NCBI RefSeq assembly: GCF_014838715.1
Contig: NZ_CP061947.1
Span: forward strand, 4,216,001-4,280,000
Direction of reading: 5' to 3'
Origin: Algoriphagus sp. Y33
GTDB taxonomy: Bacteria; Bacteroidota; Bacteroidia; Cytophagales; Cyclobacteriaceae
Length of the DNA: 64,000 nt
This document shows positions 32,156-41,995 of this stretch, piece by piece (position 1 is the first letter of the stretch; each line of letters opens with the position of its first letter). A program made the position numbers and the translations under genes. The notes under the pieces were generated by a model, which did no database searches, was not told the DNA's origin, and saw only the letters and a list, made by a program, of their open reading frames with translations.

Positions 32156-33673
32156 ATGAAAAAACTCTTACTTCTCCCCTTTTTGATCTATGGTTTCACC
32201 GCATTTCCCCAGTCTACTTTCAGATCCGTACTTGAAAAACTCACCGACGAAAATTGGCAGCATGGGCTGAACCTATTGCAAGAGATAGTCAGTATGCCAA
32301 ATGACGCTGCACATCCTGATCAAATGGAAGAAAACATTGCTTGGTGTGAAAGAGAATTCGGCGAAAGAGGTTGGATTTCTGAAAAACTGGAAACAAGTGG
32401 AATTCCCTTGCTTCTAGTAAGCAAAAAGCAAGCAGGAGCTTCAAAAACGGCTCTTTTCTATTTCCACATGGATGGGCAGGCGGTAGACCGAAGTAAGTGG
32501 AATCAGCCTGATCCCTATGTACCGGTGCTTAAAGCAGTAAACACCTCATCAGGAGAATGGGAAATTATCCTTTCAGAAAATCTTAAAACGGGATATGACG
32601 CAGATTGGAGAATATTTGCACGGTCCACTTCGGATGACAAAGGCCCGATCGCCATGTTTCTTACCGGATGGGATGCACTTAAGAAAGCCGGTATTGCCCC
32701 AAATTATAATATCAAAATAATCCTGGACTTCGAAGAAGAGCAGGGATCCCCCAATTTGCCAAGTGCGGTGTTGAACTACAAAGAAAAACTTGAGGCTGAT
32801 TTAATGCTGATCATGGATGGCCCGCGCCATACAAGCAATGAACCTACACTGAGCTATGGTGCCCGTGGAATCTCTGAAATGACACTTACTACCTACGGAC
32901 CTAAATTCCCTCAGCACAGCGGTCACTACGGTAATTACGCTCCAAACCCGGGATTTCTTTTGGCTCAGCTTATAGCCGGTATGAAAGATGAAAATGGAAA
33001 AGTTACAATTCCCGGCTATTATGATGGAATCGTACTGACTGAAACAGAAAAGGCGATCTTGGCTCAAGTCCCTGATGATGAAGAGGCAATTCGTCAAAAA
33101 TTAGGGATTGGCAGAACGGATCAGGTAGGGGAAACTTACCAAGAAAGTATCCAGTACCCGTCTCTAAATATCAGAGGCATGGAATCTGCCTGGATAGGGA
33201 AAGAAGCCAGAACTATTGTGCCTGCCACTGCGGTAGCCGAAATCGATGTAAGGCTAGTTCCGGAATCTGATCCTGAGCGTTTGTTTGACCTCATCAAAAA
33301 ACACATAACGCGACAAGGATTCCATATTACGGATCATGATCCCAGCGATGAGGAGCGGATGAAGTATCCTAAAATCGTCAAAATGAACTACTCTATTTCT
33401 TATCAGGCGTTCCGTACTCCCATGGATTCTGAGGCTGGTGCATGGCTGAGATCTGCTATGAATCGAGCCTATGGCAAGGATCCTGTCCAAATCCGGATCT
33501 CAGGTGGTTCTATCCCTATCTCCCCTTTTGTGGATGCCCTGGGAATCCCGGCAGTAACTATCCCAACTGTCAATCCTGATAACAATCAGCATAGTCCCAA
33601 TGAAAATATCAGATTGGGAAACTACAAGGAAGGTATTACAGCAGTGATGGCTATTTTAACCCAAGAACTTTAG
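32156..33673 (+). CDS. Secreted M20-family metallopeptidase
   Basis: 505 residues with a signal peptide (MKKLLLLPFLIYGFTAFPQS). M20/M25/M40 fold: FYFHMDGQAVD with the first zinc His, ARSTSDDKGPIAMFL with the bridging Asp, DFEEEQGSPN with the catalytic Glu pair, an inserted dimerisation domain around 230-390, and PTVNPDNNQHSPNENIRLGN with the last His. These enzymes release amino acids or peptides; the exact substrate is not evident. It is followed by a convergent lipoprotein gene. Confidence 0.92.
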   Translation: MKKLLLLPFLIYGFTAFPQSTFRSVLEKLTDENWQHGLNLLQEIVSMPNDAAHPDQMEENIAWCEREFGERGWISEKLETSGIPLLLVSKKQAGASKTALFYFHMDGQAVDRSKWNQPDPYVPVLKAVNTSSGEWEIILSENLKTGYDADWRIFARSTSDDKGPIAMFLTGWDALKKAGIAPNYNIKIILDFEEEQGSPNLPSAVLNYKEKLEADLMLIMDGPRHTSNEPTLSYGARGISEMTLTTYGPKFPQHSGHYGNYAPNPGFLLAQLIAGMKDENGKVTIPGYYDGIVLTETEKAILAQVPDDEEAIRQKLGIGRTDQVGETYQESIQYPSLNIRGMESAWIGKEARTIVPATAVAEIDVRLVPESDPERLFDLIKKHITRQGFHITDHDPSDEERMKYPKIVKMNYSISYQAFRTPMDSEAGAWLRSAMNRAYGKDPVQIRISGGSIPISPFVDALGIPAVTIPTVNPDNNQHSPNENIRLGNYKEGITAVMAILTQEL

Positions 33674-33727
33674 AATTCAATTCAGCAAATCACTCTATTT
33701 CCTCCAGTTTAAACACTTCAAAGCTCA

Positions 33728-34852
33728 TCAAGTCTTCCTTATTCGCGCAGGATTGTCGGGATGACTGATAGAAATGTATAAACCTTCCTTGCCCACAAAG
33801 GAATTTCCGGGATAATAGGTAGTATCAGGCATCAGTGTTTCTCCCAAGATATTTAATTCCTTATCAAGTATCATCACGGCAAACTTCCGTGGGAATCTCC
33901 TCAATTGGTCTATTTCCTCTTCATTTTGTACATCTACTTTGGGAAATACAAAGCGATAAAATACGCCCCTAAATTCATCATACAAGATCCGCTCGTAGCG
34001 GTCAGATGCCAATACATATTTCATGGTTTCGAAGCGATCTGTACTATCGAAACTCTCGAAGCTTTCCTCCATGAATTGGCTTTTGGAATTTACAGTTTTC
34101 AGGAGGTTTCCCTGCAAATCTGTTACATAAAGATTATGGTCAGCTACAAGTGAATAAACTAACCTGTCATCCGTAGCAGCCATACTGAAATCCAGAAGTT
34201 TTGCGCCGGAAGCATTATAATCCGCCGGCCAGCTTATAGGCAAAAGATCCACTTCGGAATTCTTTAAATCAATACTATATCCGAATTTTTTGGATGACAA
34301 TTCCTCCCCGGTAATTTCGCGCAGATTCCCTTCAAATTTTGCATTTACCAATAACTTATCCCCAATCAAAACGGGCTTATACGTGAAGTGGGCATTATGT
34401 ATAAAAGCACTTGTATAGCCTAAAGGAGGTTCATAGTGAAATTTGGCTTTGATATGGGCACTAGTATCCGTTAGATGAAGATTTTGCATAGGATACCCAA
34501 AAAGAAAAATACTGTCCATACTATGCACATAAAAACCTTGGACAAAACCTACGCCCCCGGGACCCTGCAGCTCAAAAACCATTCTCTTTTTCAGTGTCTG
34601 GGAGTCCAGGTTGTATAGTTGGATTTCATTGTTGGAAAAATTGAGGTTAAACAACCAAGCTCCATTTTCGTCCTGAAAAGCCACTAAACCATCACTGACA
34701 TTCGAAGTTTGGCTGTCTATTTGTAGAGAAATCAGCTGCCCGTCAGACACTAGTTCCTGTGGGGTGGTAATGTTCTCTTGACCGGATCCGCAGCTTTGTA
34801 AAAAACTCAGTGCCATCAACAGCAGAAATGAAAAGAGGTAAGATTTTTTCAT
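33728..34852 (-). CDS. DUF4221 lipoprotein with frameshifted C-terminus
   Basis: 374 residues with a lipoprotein signal ending at Cys21 (SFLQSC), so it is anchored at the cell envelope. The rest looks like a beta-propeller of the DUF4221 type found in Cytophagales, with repeats around ISLQIDSQ, GPGGVGFVQ and YISISHPDNPA. The frame ends early as ARIRKT. Removing two bases at a CGCGC tract (33744-33748) restores NKEDLMSFEVFKLEEIE and a stop at 33690, a typical family ending. A 2-base insertion, real or a sequence error, has thus replaced the last ~17 residues. Function unknown. Confidence 0.78.
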   Translation of the reverse strand: MKKSYLFSFLLLMALSFLQSCGSGQENITTPQELVSDGQLISLQIDSQTSNVSDGLVAFQDENGAWLFNLNFSNNEIQLYNLDSQTLKKRMVFELQGPGGVGFVQGFYVHSMDSIFLFGYPMQNLHLTDTSAHIKAKFHYEPPLGYTSAFIHNAHFTYKPVLIGDKLLVNAKFEGNLREITGEELSSKKFGYSIDLKNSEVDLLPISWPADYNASGAKLLDFSMAATDDRLVYSLVADHNLYVTDLQGNLLKTVNSKSQFMEESFESFDSTDRFETMKYVLASDRYERILYDEFRGVFYRFVFPKVDVQNEEEIDQLRRFPRKFAVMILDKELNILGETLMPDTTYYPGNSFVGKEGLYISISHPDNPARIRKT

Positions 34853-34856
34853 AAAC

Positions 34857-36012
34857 CTAATTTAAAAGTTTCAGCTTATAATAGACTATATAATCCTCCT
34901 CAGTTTCAAAAAAATCCGGATGTTTCCATGCTATTATTTCATCCCCCTCAGTCAGTATGGTAGAAAAGATCAGACCTTTTGGGACAGAAATGTCATTTTG
35001 AAGTAAATTAAACTCAGCATCGAAAACAGCAATATAATTAGCTTTTAGCTTCTCCAGTTCCCTACGACCCGAATCCTCATTCTTATCAAGTTGTCGAGCG
35101 ATTTCCTCTTGAATTCCTTTAATGTAAATGACGAAGGTTTTATTCTTTGACTTGTAGATTTCCCGAATTGTCCCCGGAAAGTTATTAGCAGTCAACTCGT
35201 TATATTCTTCTTCTTTTTCGAAAGGAACACCAAGTAGGTTCGATAGCATCACTCACTTCGAGACTTACCTCTTTTTGTAAATTTATTTCACCATTCTCTT
35301 CCCTGTAAATCCAAAATTTCATTTCATTTCTGAAATAAAGCAGCCATTCGCTATCAGATTGAATTACTGTTGGGAACATCCAAAAATAAAAATTTCCGTC
35401 ACTATAGATTGAGCTAGGAGGAAATGGCATTGTCTCACGGCTAGCATCAGAAAGGGTGTCAATTACTTCTAAAATTGGTTTCCCATAAATCCCCTCAAAT
35501 ACGCTCTTCATTGATTGATCTCTGGCGTGTTCGCCATGTTGTGGACGGATAAATGCGATCTCATGTCCCAAAGGATAAAAAGGATCCCCCTTCAATCCAT
35601 TCACATAAAAATAATCGAAAGGTAAATCATACTGCCACATTCGATTTCCTTGGTAATTGTATCTAAAAAATCCTTCACTAGAGTTATTTAATTCGATATT
35701 TCCATCCCTCAAGCCAAGTGGATTTATCCTGCCTTGCAAAGCTTGAGGTCCATCTGAAGGGAAATCAAAGGTTGAAGTGATCTTGCCTTTACTATCCAAG
35801 ATTAATACTTCTTTATCCCTGTTTCCCAAAGCCAAATAACTTTGACTAGCAGAGTCGTAATCTAGTATCCTCAAATTTCCCAAGTAATCAATCTGTAGTG
35901 AATCAACAATTTCTAAGCGAAAATCACCAACCTTCTTAGAGACAACGTCATCTTTCTGACTACATGAAAAATAACACACCACTAAGGCCGGAGGGAGTAA
36001 AAATCTATTCAT
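34857..36012 (-). pseudogene. Second DUF4221-like lipoprotein, split by a frameshift
   Basis: The N-terminal part (ATG at 36012, 270 codons, stop at 35200) has a lipoprotein-like signal with Cys13 or Cys17 and propeller-like repeats. The C-terminal part (to 34857) continues in another frame from GVPFEKEEEYNELTANN. The two frames overlap at 35200-35252, and the break is near 35225-35245, with no long homopolymer there. Together they make one ~385-residue protein similar in plan to the neighbouring DUF4221 gene, and a tandem duplicate is plausible. Either a real pseudogene or a sequence error. Confidence 0.7.
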
Positions 36013-36062
36013 CCCTGAAGTTAAAAACAAAAACTAAAGACATAAGTTAATTTTCCCTAAAC

Positions 36063-36943
36063 TCAGTTCTTCGAAACAATATTGAAAACAAAAGCCCTAT
36101 ACTTCAGCAAAGCCACAAAAATCGCCCCTCCAAATGCATTACCCATCAAAGCGGTACTTTGGAATGACAGGTAGTCCCAAACTGAAATATCCGGAGAACT
36201 CAGCATACCCGAAAATACCTCAACACTCCCGATAATACTGTGATGAAGGCCTGTAAATGACATCACCGCAGTGATCATATAGATCATTACGATTCTACTG
36301 ATCGTATCGCGTGAGGAGGCCAGCAGCCAGGAAAGCAGTCCCATCAGCCAACCCGCTACAATGGCACTTACAAATATCACGGGAATTTGGCATGAAGCGA
36401 ATGTTTTGCCAAGATCACGACCACCTCATCATCGAAAATTCCCAAATGAGGTCCAAGCCACAATAAAATTCCCGAGATAATATACCCGCCTACCAAGTTG
36501 CCTGCGATCACAATTCCCCAAAGCCTTAACATACTTCCTATTGATCGCTTTTTATTCAAAACCGGTAAAGTCAGCAATGCAGTCTGCTCTGTGAATAGAA
36601 TACTTTGGCCCATTACCACCAAAATAAAACCTACCGGATAGACTAATGCCACCACTCTGATAATAGAATCAGAATCCATCTTTCCCATTAAGAAGAAGTA
36701 TAACGTACATAGCAGTAAATAGCTAAATCCAATTTCCAACCCGGCAGTCAACGAACTTGTAAAAAGACTTCGGTCCCTTTTGTCATACACTTCCATGGCA
36801 TCGGTGATCTGATCGCGAAGTATCTCTCCATGCGTCTTGGCTGAATCTACACTTTTAGACTTTGATTTACGGAGTTGGTTATCTATTTCACGTTGCTGCG
36901 CTGCTAATATCTGTTCCTCTGTCATTTCTTTTTTCCAAGCCAT
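36063..36943 (-). pseudogene. Formate/nitrite transporter family protein (YfdC-like), split by a single-base deletion
   Basis: Residues 1-188 (from the ATG at 36943) carry a charged cytoplasmic N-terminus and the first membrane segments (LEIGFSYLLLCTLYFFLMG, VMGQSILFTEQTALLTLPVLN, LWGIVIAGNLVGGYI). The frame then stops at 36377. The rest (VIFVSAIVAGWLMGLLSWLL, SFTGLHHSIIGSVEVFSG, NAFGGAIFVALLKY) continues in another frame. One extra G near 36380-36385 would join them as AKFPVIFVSAI. FNT channels pass formate, nitrite or other small anions. It lies in a minus-strand run with a globin and lipoproteins. Confidence 0.85.
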
Positions 36944-37085
36944 CCGATACGTAGTAATGTTATTCTCCCATCAATCTAGTCCAATACAACAAGTTTTAAA
37001 GAATTAAGTTTGATAGAGGGCTGATATAAAAGTAGCTCTGCACTATTTCAAGTCAGAGTATTTCATCAGCAATCCACTTGTAGTA

Positions 37086-37481
37086 TTATTTCACCCTCGC
37101 TTCCCAAATCCTCATAAAAAGCATATGAGCCATTCTTCTTGCATGTTCCTTGGCATAATTTGCATTTTCCCCTTCGAAATATCGGTCAAGCGTCTCAAAC
37201 CACAACTCCAACCAATGTCCAAAATGCACCTGCTCTATGCTATTATTCACTTCAGCATCCACTGTTCTGTGCACTTTGACCGGGTTGAATTTACCTGCTC
37301 CGGGGCCGGTCTGTAGCAGGATCATCTCCCAAAAATCACTCAGATGGACCAGATGCGTATCCCAATCTTTCACCACACCATTGAAAATCGGACCAAGCGT
37401 CTCATGTTTGCGTACCTGATCATAAAATCTCCTAACCAGAAAATCTACCTCTTTGCGTGAGCTTATATCAAGTTTATCCAT
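37086..37481 (-). CDS. Group III truncated hemoglobin
   Basis: 131 residues, cytoplasmic. Globin 2-on-2 fold of the group III (TrHbP) type: FLVRRFYDQVRKHETLGPIF at the N-terminus, W-rich HLVHLSDFWEMILLQTG, and the proximal His region IEQVHFGHWLELWFETLD. The family binds O2 or NO. It begins two bases after the upstream phosphodiesterase gene, so the two are co-transcribed. The FNT gene is next downstream after 142 bases, which hints at a nitrogen-oxide theme (inference). Confidence 0.93.
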   Translation of the reverse strand: MDKLDISSRKEVDFLVRRFYDQVRKHETLGPIFNGVVKDWDTHLVHLSDFWEMILLQTGPGAGKFNPVKVHRTVDAEVNNSIEQVHFGHWLELWFETLDRYFEGENANYAKEHARRMAHMLFMRIWEARVK

Positions 37482-37483
37482 GA

Positions 37484-38734
37484 CTAGTTTTTTAAAATAA
37501 GTGCCAAAACCTCCAATTTGCCATCAATGTCATCAGGAATAGGTAGACCCAAGATTTTACAAATCATTGGATACACATGCACATTCTGAAAGGTTTCGAT
37601 CTTCAGTCCTGACTTAAATGCAGGCCCATTCGCATAAAAGATTGCGTGCATTTCTTTGTACGCAGGACTAAACCCATGCTCTCCGAAAACAGTAGTCCCC
37701 ATGCTCTTCGCACGCCGCTTAGTCAGAGTGACTGCCGGTCCCGTTGCAAGGTAATAGCCCATATCCGGGATGATCAGAATATCTCCAATCCGGTCTTTGT
37801 ACATCAGATCCTGATAATTCTCCTTGTGATCTACGTCAGTGATATGGACCGGAAAACCGGCATTTTCAAGCGATTTGATCACCTTACGTTTGTCCTTTTT
37901 ATTTTCCAAATACACATGGGCCAAAGCTCCATTATTGACAACACTCCCGGGAACATCCTTCGTCAGTATAGTAAGATTCAGGAAATTATCTATCGGAATA
38001 TCCGTCATTCCATGATCCGAAACGATAATCACATTGATGTCAAGATCATAACTTTTCAATCCTTCAAAAAGTGCCCCCAGTTCATGATCCAGTTTTCTTA
38101 GCCTTGGCTCAAGCAGAGCGTCGTTGGAAGGGCCATATGCATGCCCTATATCATCCATATCAGAAAAGTACATGGTAATAAGCCTTGGACGCTCAGCTTC
38201 CGGCAATTCCAGCCATTTGAACACCTCTGATACTCTAGTCATATTGCTGACGCTTCCATCATACGGGTAATAATAGCTAGGCCGAATTCCCTGGATATCC
38301 GCTTCCGAACCTACGAAAAAATAACTCGCCGCAACCATGTCATTTTGCTCCGCAAGCACCCACAGAGGAGTCCCACCATACCAGCTCCCATCCTGAACCA
38401 ATTCCTTTTTGCCGATTCCGTAAGTCAGCTCTTTTTCCGGATCGTAAAAAGAATTGTCCACCAAGCCATGATGCTCAGGCTTAAGTCCTGTAGCAATAGT
38501 ATAATGATTGGGAAAAGTCTTACTCGGAAATGACGGCATCATGCTTTCAGCCTCCACCCCTTCCGCGATAAACCTTTTTAAATTTTCAGGCTGAAATCGA
38601 TCTACATAATCATATCTAAACCCATCGAGTGAAATCAAAATCACAATGGGTTCCTTTGATTCAGCAGCTCCTTGGGAAAAAGAGAAAGTCGGAAATGTTA
38701 CTAAAGACAATAACAGCAGGCAAAATCTTTTCAT
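37484..38734 (-). CDS. Secreted NPP-type nucleotide pyrophosphatase/phosphodiesterase
   Basis: 416 residues with a signal peptide ending near SFSQ (~20). Alkaline-phosphatase superfamily: ILISLDGFRYDYVD binds the first metal, and MPSFPSKTFPNHYTIATG carries the catalytic Thr and the NPP-type NHY. MYFSDMDDIGHAYGP, IVSDHGMTDIP and FGEHGFSPAYKEMHAIFYANGP supply the other metal ligands. NPPs cleave nucleotide or phospholipid phosphodiesters outside the cytoplasm. First gene of a minus-strand run. The preceding plus-strand stretch 38735-39124 shows no feature I can support. Confidence 0.93.
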   Translation of the reverse strand: MKRFCLLLLSLVTFPTFSFSQGAAESKEPIVILISLDGFRYDYVDRFQPENLKRFIAEGVEAESMMPSFPSKTFPNHYTIATGLKPEHHGLVDNSFYDPEKELTYGIGKKELVQDGSWYGGTPLWVLAEQNDMVAASYFFVGSEADIQGIRPSYYYPYDGSVSNMTRVSEVFKWLELPEAERPRLITMYFSDMDDIGHAYGPSNDALLEPRLRKLDHELGALFEGLKSYDLDINVIIVSDHGMTDIPIDNFLNLTILTKDVPGSVVNNGALAHVYLENKKDKRKVIKSLENAGFPVHITDVDHKENYQDLMYKDRIGDILIIPDMGYYLATGPAVTLTKRRAKSMGTTVFGEHGFSPAYKEMHAIFYANGPAFKSGLKIETFQNVHVYPMICKILGLPIPDDIDGKLEVLALILKN

Positions 38735-39124
38735 CTGTTTATAATTGATTTTTTATGGTCATAACCTGTCCCGTGACGAAGGAAACGGGATGTAATCTCG
38801 CATGATTGATTATCATCCCGGTATGTGACATTCTGAGTCATGCTCGATTTAAGAGGAGAATATTTCCGCAAAAATACCTGCTGCATTCATGGCAAGCAAT
38901 CCATCTGTCATTTATAACAGATTGGTAAACTTAAGGGCATGTTCGTTTTCAGCTTTATAAGTATGCATAACCTTTCTGGACGGATCTATGTATGATTGGC
39001 AAAAAAGACGGAGAAAAACCACCCGTTTTCTACCTGCTCAACTGCTGGCACATGCTGTGAATCCATGGAAATATATTCCTTCTCACACCAACTCCTAAAC
39101 AACTTCTTTACGTTTAAAATTGAA

Positions 39125-39244
39125 ATGGCATATGAATTGAACTCTCAAGCATATCAAACAAACAATACGTATGAAATCGAGCATGTCGAAGACGACACAC
39201 AAAGGGATAACTATAAACCCAGCGAGATTCCATATGGCCTTTAA
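39125..39244 (+). CDS. Possible 39-residue small protein
   Basis: ATG at 39125 opens a short acidic, Tyr/Asn-rich frame (MAYELNSQAYQTNNTYEIEH then VEDDTQRDNYKPSEIPYGL) ending 17 bases before the OmpA lipoprotein. No signal or membrane segment. It is probably real only if conserved. A longer TTG-initiated version from 38996 is unlikely. Confidence 0.35.
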   Translation: MAYELNSQAYQTNNTYEIEHVEDDTQRDNYKPSEIPYGL

Positions 39245-39261
39245 GAAAAAATTATAATCAT

Positions 39262-39939
39262 ATGAAAACAACCAACAAATTTCTAATGGCAGCCCTTATC
39301 ACTACTACCACTTTGGGAGCCGTGAGCTGTAAATCAAGTAACACCGTGAAAGGCGGGGCTATCGGTGGAGCGGCAGGCGGAGTACTCGGGGGAGTCATCG
39401 CAGGAAAAAACAATACCGCTGTCGGAGTCCTGATCGGGTCCGCTATCGGTGGATCTGCGGGAGCAATTATTGGCAATCGAATGGATAAAGCCGCTGACGA
39501 GCTTCAGCGGGATCTTGAAGGAGCAAATGTAGAGCGTGTGGGGGAAGGCATCAAAATCACATTCGACTCAGGCTTGATGTTTCCTGTAAACAAATCCGAC
39601 TTGAGTGAGAGCTCAAAACAAAACTTGAAAGAATTAGCCGAAACATTGAAAAAATATGAGGAGACCAATATCCTTGTGGAAGGCCATACGGATAATACCG
39701 GTGCGGAAGATTACAACATGGAGCTTTCACGAAAGAGAGCTTATTCTGTAGAAGACTATTTGACAAGTCAGGGAATTGCCAAGAACCGGATGGAAATCAC
39801 TGCATACGGTGAAATGCAACCTACAGCCACTAATGATACCGAGGCAGGTCGTCAGCAAAACCGAAGAGTGGAAGTCGCTATCTATGCTAATAAGAAAATG
39901 CAAAAAATGGCTGAAAAAGGGGAATTGGGAGAATACTAA
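39262..39939 (+). CDS. OmpA-family outer-membrane lipoprotein with glycine zipper
   Basis: 225 residues. Lipoprotein signal ending at Cys23 (GAVSC). Residues ~30-75 form a glycine-zipper segment (GGAIGGAAGGVLGGVIAG, then SAIGGSAGAIIGNRMDK). Residues ~95-215 are an OmpA/MotB peptidoglycan-binding domain with NILVEGHTDNTG, NMELSRKRAYSVEDYL and RQQNRRVEVAI. It ties the outer membrane to peptidoglycan. A strong terminator follows. Similar to YiaD-type proteins. Confidence 0.94.
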   Translation: MKTTNKFLMAALITTTTLGAVSCKSSNTVKGGAIGGAAGGVLGGVIAGKNNTAVGVLIGSAIGGSAGAIIGNRMDKAADELQRDLEGANVERVGEGIKITFDSGLMFPVNKSDLSESSKQNLKELAETLKKYEETNILVEGHTDNTGAEDYNMELSRKRAYSVEDYLTSQGIAKNRMEITAYGEMQPTATNDTEAGRQQNRRVEVAIYANKKMQKMAEKGELGEY

Positions 39940-39967
39940 TTCATCATTATCCCTTTCTATATACCTG

Positions 39968-39995
39968 AAGGCGACCGTTCGGTCGCCTTTTCTTT
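39968..39995 (+). terminator. Terminator of the OmpA lipoprotein gene
   Basis: AAGGCGACCG and CGGTCGCCTT form a perfect 10-base-pair stem with a two-base loop, followed by a T-rich tract, about 28 bases after the stop codon. Confidence 0.88.
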
Positions 39996-40058
39996 GGGAA
40001 ATCAATGAGACAAAGCCAAGTCTTTACTCCAAAACATACACCTAAATCCAGTTGGATT

Positions 40059-40577
40059 TTAATGAAAATCTATTCGCATCAAAAAATCAGTTTGAATCTC
40101 ATCTCCAAAAGGAAAAGGATGAGAGCTAAAAACACTCAACCCGTGCTTTTCGTAGAATTTGATCGCTCGTCTATTCTTCTCCCAAACGCCTAGCCAGAGG
40201 TATTTTTTCCGATTCAGCTTTGCAAAATTGATAGTATGAGTAAGCAACACCGTGCCCAGTCCCATGCCTATATACTCTGCAAGAAGATATAACCGAGCCA
40301 CTTCCAAGCTTGAATTATCTTGAAGATCCGTTTGGGCAGGAACAAAATTCACTTTAGCATAGCCGACAAGAACCCCATCTACTTCCAGAAGAAAAAAAAC
40401 AGATGCCGGATTTTCCATTTCATCCATAAACTGTTCCTCCGTAAATGCCTCTTCCAAATAAGCGTTTACATTTTCGATTTTATTTCCTTCGGTAAAAGCT
40501 TGGACAAATGAGGTCCTAGCCATTTCCACCAAAGGACTCAGGTCAGCAAAATTGGCTTTTCTGATTAAATAGGACAT
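40059..40577 (-). CDS. GNAT-family N-acetyltransferase
   Basis: 172 residues, cytoplasmic. GNAT fold: IRKANFADLSPLVEMAR at the N-terminus, strand VFFLLEVDGVLVGYAKVNF, then LYLLAEYIGMGLGTVLLTHTINFAK, where the Q/R-x-x-G-x-G/A acetyl-CoA loop appears as EYIGMGLG, and WLGVWEKNRRAIKFYEKHGL, the NxxAxxFYxKxGF motif. Substrate unknown. Convergent with the OmpA lipoprotein gene. Confidence 0.92.
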   Translation of the reverse strand: MSYLIRKANFADLSPLVEMARTSFVQAFTEGNKIENVNAYLEEAFTEEQFMDEMENPASVFFLLEVDGVLVGYAKVNFVPAQTDLQDNSSLEVARLYLLAEYIGMGLGTVLLTHTINFAKLNRKKYLWLGVWEKNRRAIKFYEKHGLSVFSSHPFPFGDEIQTDFLMRIDFH

Positions 40578-40632
40578 GTGTTAATAATATGGTTCTAAAT
40601 ACCCGGTATTAAGGGTGTTTTCAATTTGCGCA

Positions 40633-40640
40633 CAAATCTA
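40633..40640 (-). promoter_or_regulatory. -7 promoter element TAGATTTG before the acetyltransferase
   Basis: The minus strand reads TAGATTTG, a full match to TAnnTTTG, about 55 bases before the ATG at 40577. In the 396-base divergent gap 40578-40973 I see nothing else except a near-match TTTATTTG on the plus strand around 40887-40894. Confidence 0.4.
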
Positions 40641-40973
40641 ATTTGATTTTGTCTTCTTAAGCCTCAAATCAACTCTTTTCCTATAAGAAATTATGTGTCG
40701 CCATCTTCTCAAATCCATGCCCAAAGTGTCTTAATCATTTCTGGAGTCCAGTAGTAAACGAATACTCTTGAAGTGAACTAAACCAGCCTGAATCATGACT
40801 TGATTAGTGGTTTAGTACCGGAGATACCCTCCAATAATCAGGAAAAATTTAGGGCATTATGCTAATTTTCCCATAGGCATAATCTTTATTTGTAAGCACA
40901 ACAGGAGCAGAGTACATTCACTCCCGATTGCGATGTAGTGAAAGGAATTTTCAAAAGTTTTCAATAAAACAAA

Positions 40974-41867
40974 ATGGCTTCAGGAATATTTGCATTGCTA
41001 GACGATATCGCCACACTGATGGACGATGTAGCGGTAATGAGTAAAGTAGCGGCTAAGAAAACAGCCGGAATATTGGGTGATGATCTGGCTGTGAATGCTG
41101 AGAAAGCCTCGGGATTCGTCTCTGATCGGGAAATACCTGTGCTTTGGGCCATCACCAAGGGTTCTCTACTCAACAAAGCAATAATTCTCCCTTTTGCTTT
41201 TTTGCTCAGTGCTTTTGTTCCTACCGTAGTTACAATTATTTTGATACTTGGCGGGCTCTATCTCGCATACGAGGGGGCAGAAAAAATCTACGAATACATT
41301 GTGCCTCATGAGCATACCAAAATAGCGGTAATAGATGAGGATGTCTCTGAAGAAGAATTACTTCGATGTGAAAAAGAAAAAATAAAATCCGCCGTGGTAA
41401 CTGATTTTATTTTATCTGTAGAGATTGTAATCATTGCTTTGGGCACTGTGGTGAACGAACCTATTCTAGAACAAATCATAGTGGTGTCTGTCATCGCTCT
41501 CTTAGCCACCGCAGGCGTATATGGAATAGTAGCCCTAATAGTACGAATGGACGAATTTGGCTACAAGTTGATAGCAATGAATAAGCAAGAAGACAGCTTC
41601 TCAGACAAGGTTGGACTAGTGCTTGTAAACGCACTTCCCAAAATCATCAAAGCCATGGGGTTGATAGGCACAATAGCCCTTCTACTGGTATCCGGAGGGA
41701 TTTTCGTGCATAATCTAGATTTCTTCCATCACCTCTTCCCTTCCTTCCCCGCTATCATTACAGAGCTTTTGGTCGGCTTGGTCGTTGGTTTTATCGTATT
41801 TTTAATTGTTGAACTTGGCAAAAAACTCTTTAAGAAAAAGGAAGGTCGCAACAGCCAATTAGATTAA
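40974..41867 (+). CDS. DUF808/YedI-family inner-membrane protein
   Basis: 297 residues. The N-terminus MASGIFALLDDIATLMDDVAVMSKVAAKKTAG is the hallmark of the DUF808 (YedI) family, followed by GILGDDLAVNAEKASGF. At least five membrane segments: ~66-95, ~133-155, ~162-185, ~220-240 and ~262-285. Length is normal for the family. The biochemical role of this family is unknown. Single gene. Confidence 0.93.
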   Translation: MASGIFALLDDIATLMDDVAVMSKVAAKKTAGILGDDLAVNAEKASGFVSDREIPVLWAITKGSLLNKAIILPFAFLLSAFVPTVVTIILILGGLYLAYEGAEKIYEYIVPHEHTKIAVIDEDVSEEELLRCEKEKIKSAVVTDFILSVEIVIIALGTVVNEPILEQIIVVSVIALLATAGVYGIVALIVRMDEFGYKLIAMNKQEDSFSDKVGLVLVNALPKIIKAMGLIGTIALLLVSGGIFVHNLDFFHHLFPSFPAIITELLVGLVVGFIVFLIVELGKKLFKKKEGRNSQLD

Positions 41868-41995
41868 GAGTGTTTCGGCAAAACCCTGTGTACATACATT
41901 AATTTTCTAAACACGGAACTTTCGGAAGGCGATTATGTTTAGTAATCATTGCTTTTTGGCGAAAGCTGAAAACGTCAAAACTAAACAAAGAAATC

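Noticed and set aside
40578..40973. Possible small RNA or gene in the acetyltransferase/DUF808 gap
   Set aside because: No frame with coding features and no stable hairpin followed by a T-run; only promoter-like boxes were seen.
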